DNA from: Echinococcus granulosus
Lineage: Eukaryota > Platyhelminthes > Cestoda > Cyclophyllidea > Taeniidae
Reading direction: 5' to 3'
Assembly (NCBI RefSeq): GCF_000524195.1
Contig: NW_020170388.1
Coordinates: 1,633,262 to 1,697,261 of the forward strand
DNA length: 64,000 bases
The position numbers and the translations under genes are program-made. The notes beneath the pieces are model-generated. The model was not told where the DNA came from, ran no database searches, and saw only the letters and a list, made by a program, of their open reading frames with translations. Below, piece after piece: positions 11,410-23,101 of this stretch. Each line of letters opens with the position of its first letter. Within the stretch, counting starts at the first letter, position 1.

Positions 11410-14400
11410 ATGGAGCCTGAGGTCTTTGCGTGCAGTCCAAAGGTTTGTTTACTTGCTAACTTGGGGTATTGAGCACGGATTATTCAGCTTCACATGTCTG
11501 TCTTTTATACAGTTGCTGCGCGGATCTCATGGCGAACAGTGCTTTGAAGAGGCTCGGGGCAAGATCTGGTTCCAAGTTCGTCTCACTTCACCGTTTGATA
11601 ATGTTAATTCCATCCTTGGATCCGTTCCTAGCCGATCAGAGTTGCCCATGGAGGCACTTCTCATGCAACGATATGCACAAAAACTTATGACCGGAAGTAA
11701 ATCGATTTGTCCTCTTACATGGCCGATAATTGCTCATTATTTTTAGTCAAATATAATTCTTTTGTAATGAGCAAAGTTGAAACTATTTGCCTTTTCGATT
11801 AAATAAAGTGCCGTTAAGGTTCCTTCTTGATTTCTACCCTAGAATCGTTTCGCCATACCGTAAATAATTTCGCTTTAGTTTTTAGACCTTCTATAAGGTT
11901 TTTTTATTTGTTATCAACCTCCTTCATGTTCTTGAGACTGCTAATGATTTCATTTGGCAATTAGGTGACTTAAAGAATTCACGTAACAATCTTCTTTGAT
12001 TCATGCTATTTGTTTTCCTAGACGGAGAGGAGCACATGTCGACCGTATGGGATGACCCATTCGTGTCTGCTGAAGTTTACATCCTAATCAAATGCCTTAT
12101 GGGTGAAATTGCTGATACGACGAAGGTTTGCTTAACATGAATTACGAGTTTTCCCTTTTACATTTGTTTATGTGTTGCCATGATGTAGGGCTTTACATGG
12201 TAAAAATGGGGAATGTTTTAAACTCTTGCTTTCACTAACTTATCAGGGGAAGTTTAAGATTTGTAATTTGACTTATTTGATTTTTGTGTGGCTTGCTTCA
12301 GGGGGAACTGTTAAGTATCCGCGAGGAGTCGAATTCTTCCCTTGAGTACGTATGTCATGGTCGTCGAAGGCGAGTCACTGTTCATTTCATTATTTTGCAA
12401 AAAATATATCTTGTCTGGTTGATAGTTTATTACCGAATGATTTTTCGAGAACCTCTAATTATAAAACCTTTAACGGTTAATTAAATCAAGTGCAATAGCT
12501 TGTCGCCAAGTCGAACCCTTTTCAAATATAGTCTCGATTCATTATCAAGTCTTCCTTAAGTTTTAAAAAGGAATTAAATTTAAATTATATTCCTTCCTTT
12601 AGATACCAACAGAAATTATCGGGTTGGCTATAATGTATTGACTTTTTCTGTGTCTCATAGAAAGGCGATTTGTTTCGAGAATCCTCCTTTAAATTTTGAT
12701 GGTGAAGGTGACGAAAACAGTTGCGGTAACGAGGAAGCTGGCTACAATCTCTCAAAACGCGCTCTCCTTGAGAACAGACGGTCCGAGCTATCCGAACTGC
12801 CCACTTTAGAGCGGATGCCGTTGAAACGAGAGGATCGCCATCTCATCGATGTCTCCAACTACTTCCTCGAGCAGTCGCTTTGTCCCAACGAAGCGCCGAG
12901 CACCAGTGCCACCACCTCTCCCACTGTCGTCACTCAACTTTTCTCTCCTGGACAGGTTCATTTCCTTTGTCGTCACCATCGTTTTATTCTTGTACCTGAG
13001 TACAAGATAGCTTGTTTTTCGATAGGTACGAGAACTACTTTTGAAGCAGCCTTCCTTCAGTCAGACAATAAAAGAGCGGGAAACAGATGAAGGCGTGAAT
13101 CCATGGTGTTTCAAATTCAGCAAGGTATTCTGGACCAAAGTAGCTCCCCGAGTGGTTGATTGGTCTAGCTATTTCGTTGTCAGATCAGCATCGCCTTCTA
13201 AGTCCATCTTTCAGTTCGGTGAGTGACGGTTTAAGCTGGGTCTAATGTCCCTCATCTTGTTCAGGTTTGATTGTCGGCTATTCGACTGAGATATCCACGG
13301 CCTTAGGGGATTTCGTGATTCATTTTAATCAAAATAGACTATTCAAATTGATTTTATCAAATAAAGCATTGTAAGTATTTAGTTTCCGTAACTTTATGCT
13401 TTTGGCTAAAAGTGACTGAGGTGGGTGAAGCAGCATTGTGGACTGTATTGAGCATGTTCTCTGGTTAGGTACACCTGTCAACCCATTTGTCTTTGCAGCT
13501 ATGGCTAAGATGAACCATCTCAATAGTACTTAATATAAGCTTGACGTCTGAATGACCTCTTTTCCAGTCTGTAGTATTAAATTAACAAGTTCGATGTCTT
13601 TAGTGCGGATCTTGATTCCAGGAGTACTTGAATCGTTAATTTTGGTAGCTTCACGTCCCTTCCACCATTTCGTAAAACAAACTTGCGCCTAACTTTATTT
13701 GTTTAACCTGCAGCCAATCTCCAAAATTCACTATTTTTTACCTTTAGCTTTTATATTTATAGCATTATTGTGCACGTGCATCGTCGGCTTGAGCCTCTCC
13801 CCTCTCCTTTTTAAATCCCAAATCGTGTTCGGCCATTATACTTTTCTTACTTAAGTATTGACTACTTACATTGAAATAACAAATAAAATATGCAAAGCTA
13901 AGGGAAGGGGGAAGGCCCTTTTAAAATTCCCTCATAACTCCATCCTTTTTGTCCGTTTTCAACACTTTAATTTCTGTTATTGCAGCTCTTTTGATTATTG
14001 AGTTGAATCTTTTGAAATATCAAAGTTAAATAATAACCTGGCAGCCATTACTAAATTTGACACCTTCGACAAAGACACTGATTGGGAAAAAATAGATTGT
14101 AAATCCATGTTCGTTTGTCTTGGTGCTGTGTTTGGTTCAAGCAAGCCATTATCCCCATCGTAGATAGAATTACTTGTTTTACCTATTTCTAATCTTTGAA
14201 CTTCAAACTAAACTGCACGAATCTCTGCTCGGTTGTCTTCTAGTTTCTCAGTCTCGTTAGTATTTATGATGCGCATAAGTGATCCGGATTGCCGAGAGGC
14301 GCACCTTCTACTTTGGATTAAGCGTTGCTCGGCTTCACCGCTTTGGGTCGCTTAAAGAATAGTGTAGAAAATTTTCAAGGGGTGCAATGCGGATTCTTGT

Positions 14401-17400
14401 AATGAATGGCCAAAATTTTTTAATGGCTCTTTGAAGCGTCTCTTAGTCGGTTTCTCATCTCATTCAGAACTTTGGTTCTGACTGCCTCAACCGGAAAAAT
14501 CTTGGGTAGGAAAATGTACAATTCCTTTCACGAGACTAAAATCGAGTTGGAAAATTTTGACTGTTTCTGATTCAAAAAGTCTCTAAACGATGGATCAATG
14601 CTCCTTGATATCTGGCGTTTTGGTTGTTGTTCGCTTTCAGCTTAGCTTCATCCTTCACAGCTCTATCATCATTACATGAGTTTGGGGTTATATTTCCATC
14701 TACATTTGAATGGCAGAGCTTTCCTGTCGCGATTTTTTTTCCATTCTAGGGCAACAGCGCTACGCGGTACAGTGTCGTTTGGGTTCTGGAACCTATGGTA
14801 TTGTCTACTTGGTTCGTCTCCTTCCCCCCCTAGACGCCAATTCAGATGCTGCTACTGCTCTAATGGATACCACCACTGTGGGATGTCTTCCAGAACAGCA
14901 GCAGCGAATCAGTAACAATGGTGCTTTAGCCGGCATCCTGCGAGTGGTTAAGGTGGAGAAACCAGACTTTCCACTGGAGTTTTACTACATGCGTGAGACG
15001 AGGAGGCGTGTTGTCTCCGCTTTCCGTAGCGGTAGGATCGCTATTGACGTGGTGAGTGCAGCTGTAGCGTCCAAGTTATTTCTTAAGAAAATATGAGGGT
15101 ATACAGTCCTAGGAAGTAGCTTTATTGTCGATGTATGAGATTAAACGTTATGAAAAATTCATTGTGTTACTAGTGGGTATTGTTGTAGGCGATTGGAGAG
15201 GGCTCACCTATTTAGGTACATAACTAAAACAAATATTCCTCTGCTACATTATCGCTTCTCCAGTCTCCGTGTGAAATTCAAGCGATAATTATCAAGGTAT
15301 TCCTACAATTAGCTTGCAAGGGTTGGGAGATCGTTGAAATAGGTGGTGTTCTCACCTCCCTGTCTGAAGCCAATTAGCCATATGTAGTAATACATATGCT
15401 CAAAAGGCATTCTTTTTGAATTCATGGCAATTCAACCATTTTTCCCTTTAGCGGCCCTCAATTTGTCCCGCTTTGGCACTCACTCACAGCGTCGGGCACT
15501 TTACCTGCTTGCTCATGCCCTTCTACTCGGTGGGCCTGTTGAATTTGTTAAACTATGGTCTCTTGCCTCGGCAACTAATAAGTTCGAAAAAGATTAAGAA
15601 TGGCAGAGCGCTGCAGTCATCTCTGAGGCCCTCTCTCCGCCGCTCTTTGTCACCATCGTCACCACCATCACTTTTGCGATATGAAGAGGAGCTGGTGGCG
15701 CTGTACCTCAGTCTGGAGCTCCTATGGATTGCCGAAGGACTGCATAATCATGCAAGAATTATTCATGGCGATATTAAGCCGGATAACCTCCGAATTAATG
15801 ATCGGTTTCCCCTTTTGGATGTCTCGGTGTTGGATGAGACTGTGACGAATGCAGGAACGGAGGAAGAGGGGATGGCTGTGAGTGGGTTTAAACAAACTTG
15901 ATTTGGCTTTCCGTTTGTTGGATGCTAGAGTCACTCCAGACGATTGATAAAAGATCCAGACGCCTGTGAATGCTGAGGAACTCCAGTCTGTAAGTAGGAA
16001 CGGTGTATTTGCATCTGAATATCCATATAATAATGCTATAATGCTAAATATGAGAGTAAGATTTGTTTATACGCGCGATTTTTTGAAGTGTACGTAAGCT
16101 ACCAAAGGCGAATTTTTTTCAACCTATCGGTGTCTCGTTTAAGTATCTTGCAACAAGAAGGCCCGCTTTAATTGCCTATGGGGTGACATGGTAATATTGG
16201 AGCCACTGAATGCGACGGGATGAATGTGATGCATTGTCTTGTAAGGTAACTGCCTTTTCTCTCTTGAGTGGTCCAGACTGCTCGGTCGAAAATTTCGTAG
16301 CCGTGATAAACAAGCGATCCTATTACAAGAAACCAATGAAACTGGATCGCTAAATAGCCACCACCTTTGTTGGTGATTCAGTTTTGGACCGTTTTCCACC
16401 TCATTTAAAACACTTGTGATTATGGAGGGGAATTCAGTGCATTTAAAGTCTGGCAATAATTACATGTTTTTATACCTTCCTCTTGTTTTGTGGCAGCAAA
16501 ACAGAGGAATGAACTTTAGGATGATTCCTCTAAAGACGCCTACTGCGTTGATTAATGTGAGAACCCATTCATTTGCTAGTTCAATTTATTATTAAATATT
16601 TTAATGATAAAGCTATCAAGCCTTACAGTTGCGTGGGTTTGGGGCGGATACTGTTTTAAACTGTACCACTAAATGTTCAACGTGGGTTGCCTGAATCCTC
16701 TCTTGCTTCCAGGTTTATAAAAAAAATAGACAAAGACCTCACTGCAGAGGTTTGATTACCGACGTAAACGCGTAAACAAAGCGCGTACCACCAGAGCAGA
16801 CGCGCCCGTTGGCTAGATGGTGGAGACGTCCGGGTGTGAGCCCACGTATGGCTGATCGTGACTGATTTACCTTGGCCGTCGAGTTGATGTTCCATGTGAG
16901 CCAATCGGGAGGGATCGAGCGAGGGCAAGACTTTCTACAATGCTTAAGGGTCAGTCGTCAGCGGGATCTTCTGGAAAATCGACCAGAAACGTTTTTCTAG
17001 GGCTGCAGTTATCTCCATCATATACATCTGCTCCCGGTGTGGCTGGTTTTTGGATCAGTTATCCGCATTAAATTAAATCACCTGGGTGACTCCGTTTTTG
17101 GGATTTTAGTTGTCTAACGGCTTAACACACTTGATTCAACAGCTAAACGAAGCCACACGGACTACGCTGTCGTCTGCGTCGCTGCTAGCTATTTTTCATG
17201 TACAACTTTGGAATTGTTACTTGGAAAAGGGACTGATTAGTTGGCAGTATTACATCTCATCTAAATATGACCAGAGCAGTGGTATTCAGTTTCAAGGCAC
17301 AAGTCATCTGCCTGAATTCCAGCTTTGGCTGTTTCCCCAATTTCCCGTCTCTTCATTTCGATCCCTACATTATCCCTTTGAGTGGAAACACCCTAAACCT

Positions 17401-20180
17401 GCCGAATCATCAGATAGTTAAAACTCTGTCCGATGAGGAGATTATGCATACCATCCTCCACGTATGATCATTCACGTGGAGTTGGATCAAATTTGGTTTA
17501 ATTAAGGTTAGTATGGGGATCACTTGATAAAAGTGTATTCTATCTTGGTTTCTGAGATTTGTCAATCATTTCCTTGATTTGGATTTTACTATTGTCACTT
17601 CATTAGAAGCGTCCAATGATTTGCTCTTTTTGAACCCTTTGTCACCAAAAGTACTAGCAGATATCAAGATTCCATCCACTTTTAACCACCTGACGTTTAA
17701 TTTTGTTTCGCAGTTCAAGTACAACACAAAGTGGTAAAGGTGTTCTCTCTCATCTGTAGCAAAACGTCCTTTCTTGACAGGGCGACGATTTCACCGGTTG
17801 CCTGATGTCTGGCCGATGCACGAAGGTCCTGGTGCTCCTGGATTTCGGACTCTGCATTGACATGGCCCGATTTCCACCGGACACGGCGTTTAAGGTAGAA
17901 AAGAAGCGCTCCTTCCCTTGCATCGAGATGCTCACCGGTCGGCCGTGGACCTATCAGGCAGGTCTTGCCATCACTGCTTTACCGTCTCAGCACCTCTTAG
18001 TTTCTACTATCAGTTCTCCTCAATCAAAATATCAGGAGTTAGTTTCTGGAAGGACAGATGGACTGATGGTTTTTGGACCCGTTAATGGTGAATTTGAATG
18101 CTTCTTCCTTTGGAATTGTTGGATTTGATTCCTCGAATTTGGGGTAGCGAGTATCGCGAAACGTTCTCGACGTAAGCAGTCGTTTCGAGAGCAAGAAATT
18201 AACTTGCCTGTTAATTTATTAGGCATACCCTTGAACCGGTAACACCACTTTAATTGACGACTCCTTTGAACTGGGGTGGTGACAGGTCTGTGTTTGAAGT
18301 CAGCATTCTGCACCGAATCGATGAGACGCATTTGGACGTTTCGGTTGTGGTGACTCTTGAGCGTAGGACCAGTCAGCGCTGGATCCGCTATCATCTTTGC
18401 TTTGACCTTTATAGAACCGGCTTAGCTACGTCGAAAATTTGTTTTCCCGTTTAAATGTTTTACTCTACCTGAAAATGAATTTGGCGTACATTTTTACAAG
18501 TAATAAAGAGAGAGGGGAGTTTTTAAATGGCATATTGCTTTTGAAAATAAATTTAGAGATTCGTATTAATAATGGGTTTTTCGTACCTTTTCATGCCTCT
18601 GGAATCGGTTCCTGCTTGAGGCGGATCCGAAATAGTGTTGGCAGTCCAGGTGCAGGTATTGGGGATTCAGTATCGAAGCAATTCAGACAATAGCGGTTGC
18701 ATTTCATCCTCAGCTTTTTGGCAAACTTCTGGTCTACCAATGATTATTCCATTATTTATTTGAGGAAATTGGCGGAATAATGGGTTGCAGTTGGGTTCAG
18801 CACCTCAAAATACCGATTATGTACCGATACCTTACAATTTTTATTAATTTCCCAATTCGCCATCTGACCGCATTTCCAGGAAAAGATTGCTACTGCTGTT
18901 GTTCGGACCATTTTCGATGCATTTTATTGTTATGTTTATTTCTCCCTTTCCTAATCCCTCTAACACGCAGCTGGACTTGTTTAACATTGCCGGTGTAATC
19001 TACACTCTGGTCTTCAAGCGCTACATGGAGGTGGAATGCTTCAACGGCGAATGGCGTCCCAAGGCCCTGCCACGTTCAAAGTAAGCTCACCCACCGTCGC
19101 TATAACTACGTCTTTTTGTGTCAATGTGCAAAATCCGGCAGTGTTATAACAGATCCTGGATAGTGTTGGCTTTTTATAACCAAATAGTTTTCCAGTTCCA
19201 GTTCAAATGAGCCTTTACTGCAGCTCAGCGTAGATTTCAGCGTCAATGGTCTAGGCAATTTAAACAAAAACCAGATGAGTAGTCCTCTTTTTAATCCCAA
19301 TAGTAGTTTAGGAAGCCTGATTCCTTCAAACTAACCCACTTCTTCTACACTAGAGTACCCACCAACAATTTGTGCGGGATGGGTTATTGAATGATTTCTT
19401 ATGACTTATAAAGTGGATGTGATTGTGTAAGATAGAGATGCGAGTCATACTATCGATATGCCACGCTCTGTTCGTGGCCTTTATTGCAGTCCTATTCATT
19501 TGGCCTCTCGCATCACAAACTGATGAGTGCAATTTGAGCCTGTCCGGCTTACGAATGGGATTTTGCACAATTTCGATGAAGCTGTAAAGTTTTTCCGCAA
19601 AATTTACTGTGAAGCGTGTGGAGAAGGTGCAGTAACGAAAAAAAAACAGTCCAAAACTAAAAATCGTTCTGTCAACTTCATGTTGGTGGTGAAGCACCCC
19701 AAGATGGGTAGATCTTGTTGGGGAAAGTGCTCTGTTGATGATGTTGCTGATGTTGCCACTACGACAATGTTCAAACAATTGTGGGTGAACGTGTCACGAA
19801 TGAGCCCTAGTAAGGTCTAAAGTGGGTTGCGGCACATATTAACTACCTACACCGGTTCATAGACAAAACGCTATTAGATAGGTGTCTTTGTGATCGACAT
19901 CGACCCCAATCTTTCCAGCGTTATCTTCCTGTGAAGGCACTTCAATTACTTTTGTCATTCTTACCTTTGCAGCCGAGTCTACCGAGCGATAGAGGTCTGG
20001 CGCAGCATCTTCTCCGCCCTTCTAAACGTGCGTAGCTGTGCGTCCACTGATTATCCCGACCTGGCCGGTTTGCGGGCACTGTGTGAAGCGTTCCTACGCG
20101 ACAATGCAGCCGACTACAATGTGGCCGCTGAGAAGGCGAACGCCATCATCGCTCACTTGAGTCCGGGGTTCAATGGATGA
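11410..20180 (+). CDS. BUB1: Mitotic checkpoint serine/threonine kinase BUB1
   Basis: Kinetochore kinase of the spindle checkpoint; in animals it phosphorylates histone H2A and binds BUB3. Eleven exons join in phase to 702 residues: 11410-11442, 11513-11696, 12022-12125, 12302-12345, 12661-12955, 13026-13218, 14717-15051, 15452-15877, 17781-17957, 18971-19080 and 19973-20180 (TGA). Residues 12-32 contain FEEARGK, resembling the BUB3-binding GLEBS motif. The pre-kinase segment has NPWCFKF, like the NPWDDKLIF region of human BUB1. Kinase landmarks are LGSGTYG (306-312), VVK (lysine 363), HGDIKPDN (501-508) and DFG (559-561), then CIEMLTGRPW and a BUB1-type C-terminus. The N-terminal TPR domain of animal BUB1 (about 1085 residues in human) is absent. 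The intron after 17957 appears to be GC-AG. The 12345/12661 junction is the least certain; an alternative is 12349/12681. Up to three extra small exons may lie in the kinase insert. Confidence 0.93.
15960..15989 (+). CDS. BUB1: Candidate optional 30-nt exon of BUB1
   Basis: A 30-nt open stretch (TPVNAEELQS) is bounded by an AG acceptor at 15958-15959 and a perfect GTAAGT donor, and it is phase 0 at both ends, as are its flanking BUB1 exons. It would extend the loop between the HGDIKPDN and DFG motifs. The gene also reads through without it, so it may be alternative or spurious. Confidence 0.3.
16497..16556 (+). CDS. BUB1: Candidate optional 60-nt exon of BUB1
   Basis: A 60-nt open stretch follows a T-rich tract ending GTGGCAG and precedes GTGAGA. 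It is phase 0 at both ends and encodes 20 residues beginning QNRGMNF. It could add to the same kinase loop as the 30-nt candidate upstream. It has no independent similarity support. Confidence 0.22.
17110..17199 (+). CDS. BUB1: Candidate optional 90-nt exon of BUB1
   Basis: A 90-nt open stretch after GGGATTTTAG encodes 30 residues beginning LSNGLTHLIQQL, phase 0 at both ends. The donor GTACAA is weak. The helical-looking composition is suggestive but no homologous segment is known to me in BUB1. Confidence 0.2.
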
Positions 20181-20464
20181 CGTGGCCCGTCTTCCTCAAT
20201 TTGGTTTGATTGACCAAGTCTTTCATTTGTACTATAGATTCATTCCCCCAATTTTATGTGTAAAAAACGGTGTTTTGTAAATGCATTTATTACTCAAAGC
20301 GTAGCATCTCAGCGATGGCACGTTTGGGGGTGTGCTGTTTAGCTTCTACATCTCTGTCATTGGATCGCGGAGATACATTCGTTGATGGTGATCTGCGTTG
20401 CCTTTCTGCCGTGGGCGGCAACACGCCCTCGGTTGCTGAAGTCGCTACCGATTCAGTATTCTGG

Positions 20465-20470
20465 AATAAA
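20465..20470 (+). terminator. Possible polyadenylation signal for BUB1
   Basis: AATAAA lies 285 nt after the BUB1 stop codon and is the first canonical hexamer I see downstream of it. Confidence 0.4.
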
Positions 20471-20499
20471 ACGCTGACGCAAACTTAAAGCTTTTCCCG

Positions 20500-21950
20500 A
20501 TTCACGTACTAACGCCGGTGTCGCCCAGTTGGGCTCTTTCAGGCCCTCCTAGCTGATGCAGTCTGTTTCCTGACCTGATCATCCGAGCACTTGAACAGCA
20601 TTGCAAATACTGTCTCTCGCGCGTAGAAACAGATATCTAGGAAACAGTTCTGGGACCAAAGTGACGCAGCACCTCACCGCATCCCACAAGTGCCCAACCC
20701 TACTGACGATGCAGATGATCGACATGTCTGTGGGTAAAAGATGGTCCACAGGTAGGGAATGGATGTGGAGGGAATCGCCTCACTCTGAGCTTGCACGAGA
20801 GGCGGTTGATCAAATGTTTCGGCTTTCACACCAACTTACAACGGACAAATGTGCGATCTGTTGAGCCTGAGGCGGGATCACGGACCTTAGAATGCTGACA
20901 TTAGAAGGAACGTCGCAGAGCAACAAACCTCAGCAATGCACAATAACGTATTGACACGGTGAGCCAAGTAAACGGCCTGAGGTATCCTAGCGGACGAGGG
21001 TAGAGACCGGGGCAACAATGAACAGCCCCCGCAATAGCAGGGCCAAAAAAGTAAAGGCGTGTAACCCAACGTAGGTTAGAATGTCGCATCAATTGCATAG
21101 GCAAAAACCGCACCTTACCTCACCAGAATTCCACATGACACCGTGAACAGCTTAGATTTCACATGATAAACATCACCGCGGGTGTACTTAACTAAACGAC
21201 CGAATGACAAGTATCCAAGAGACTAGTTCCAATCCAAATAGAACAGTCTCACAATAAAAGGGACCACACAAGCATCCGAGATGGGGCATCCAACATTTCG
21301 GCAACCATGCAAAACACCCCCAGTTTCAACTCGTACAGAACACCTCTAAAACCGAGTCGAGCGGAAATTTTATTGATAAACTCCAAATAAGGCAGTATAT
21401 TCAAAGGACGATAGGCAAACCTACCGCGCTCAAAAAGTCAAATCCACCACAACCAGGCCTGAAATCCAGAAATAGAGGCAAAATTAGTCAGGGCAAGGAT
21501 GGAATTGTCACCGATTCCCGCCAAAAAAGAACAGAATCGTCAAATGGCTCCTGCAATCTTCATCACGAAACTCACCTTTTATGTGTTGGAATCAAGCAGA
21601 ACTGCGCAGGATGCCAAACTCGGTCCATTGAAATACTTCAATGGAAAATAATTCAACGTGTTATGGCACGTTAGTAGTCGCGGGACAGCGACGCACTTTG
21701 TAACTTGCTTAAGGGAATCCCACAAGAAACATGATCTGCTTGAATCGGCGGGGTCGCGACTGCTAGTGAAACAAACGACAAGGGAAGCGGCAGAAGTCCA
21801 CCATCAACACAAATAATGCATCATAAAAGTACTTCCAAAACCTAGGCACCCATCAAAGCAAGAGCCCGAGACGGATTCAGCATAAGAACCGAGAACCCCG
21901 CCAGTGGTTATGATGCTTATCTAAATAGTACCTGATGTCAGCCAAGAAAT
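20500..21950. repeat. GC-richer non-coding spacer, possible decayed repeat
   Basis: Between BUB1 and COG1 this block is GC-richer than the introns, and from about 21060 it is notably A-rich on the plus strand. Frames such as 20601-20864 (+) and 21113-20901 (-) are open but resemble no protein family. I found no terminal repeats. A degraded mobile element is the simplest reading, but the class is unknown. Confidence 0.25.
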
Positions 21951-23094
21951 ATGGGAATAGGTTGGACATATTTGTGGCACTACTATGCATCTCTAATGAA
22001 TTAAATAACAACATAGGTGTCGGGGTAGTCATTGTGGTTCTGCAGTAAGGGCAAAATTGGAGAAAAAATGTAGTGAACCAAGAGCAGTTTGAATAGCTTT
22101 AGGTACCCTAGTTAAGGGTAGTAGTCGAATGTCTTACAGTAGGTTGTTACTGCATTCGCTGAGGCTCATATTTGATACTTTAGGATAGCCACTTTTTAAT
22201 TAAAATATTTCAAAGGCATTTTACAGAAAAAAAGGATACTAAGCGACCATAGCAATGTCCAGAGTGGAAGGTACGCTAAACAAAAGCGTTTAGCATAGTT
22301 CCATAATTTCTATACTTGATCCATGAACATAATCGATTTTACAAAAGCAAAAAGCATCCTCGGGTTACTCTTGTATAATCCTTTTTTCCCGATTGATACT
22401 TCACAAAATATTCAATGCAAATGGTTAGCGCTAATGCGTAACATCGTTAATTAACTAACTACCCTCATAACATAAATTCTGGTTTCATTGAGCCTAAACA
22501 CTGTTAAAATACACAACTCCCACAAATTGGATTTTAGCACTTAATCGCTGTTGTGCACTTATAAGTAACCTTCTCACTAGTGTTTATTTAGCCTTTACAG
22601 ATTGTCTGGTAGATTGCTGCTTAAGGTCTTAAGGCACTTTTTGGAATGGAACTTTAATAATTGACAAGTTTTGGGACTATTTTTCTTTGAAATACCTAGG
22701 AGGCTTATTTCCATTCCTAAATCAGCCTAGCCGAATTTGAGTATTTTTTCCTACCCATATAGCTAAGCTATGGTGCTGCCGTTTGGTTACTCGGTTATTT
22801 ACGAGTTAATGTCTGAAAGAAAATCTACATCATTCTTAAATGGTGCAGAAGGCGACAAATGCTTGTCAGCATAAGAGTTACTCCGCCACGCTTTGGGGTG
22901 TTTGGCGTGGCTTTGTCATTTATCTAAATGAGTGGAGAAAATAAACTGCAAATTCCAAGTGATAGGCAATAGCTCTGAGTTCCGGTTGTAATAAATGTTG
23001 GGGAACGTGCTAGTTACTCGCTTCATCTCTTTGATTTCCTCGGAATCTTTGCGATTGTCTCGGTCTAAGCTAATGCAAAGTGTTTATGGTTCAG
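21951..23094. other. AT-rich spacer upstream of COG1
   Basis: AT-rich sequence with stops in all frames. No exon, RNA gene or clear repeat could be recognised. It presumably holds the COG1 promoter or outron. Confidence 0.6.
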
Positions 23095-23101
23095 GTTTGA
23101 G
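23095..23101 (+). promoter_or_regulatory. Splice acceptor seven bases before the COG1 start
   Basis: GTTTATGGTTCAG ends at 23094, and the COG1 ATG follows after only 7 nt (GTTTGAG). Such a short leader next to an acceptor with no visible upstream coding exon fits spliced-leader trans-splicing, or a 5' UTR intron. Confidence 0.5.

Noticed and set aside
12302..12681. An alternative BUB1 junction using GTATGT at 12350 and an acceptor before 12681
   Set aside because: The acceptor there lacks a good pyrimidine tract. The 12345/12661 pair has a better acceptor and also keeps phase. Both remain possible.
18254..18454. An open frame between BUB1 exons that might be an additional kinase exon
   Set aside because: BUB1 sequence is contiguous across the 17957/18971 join, and this frame has no match to the kinase or good splice boundaries.
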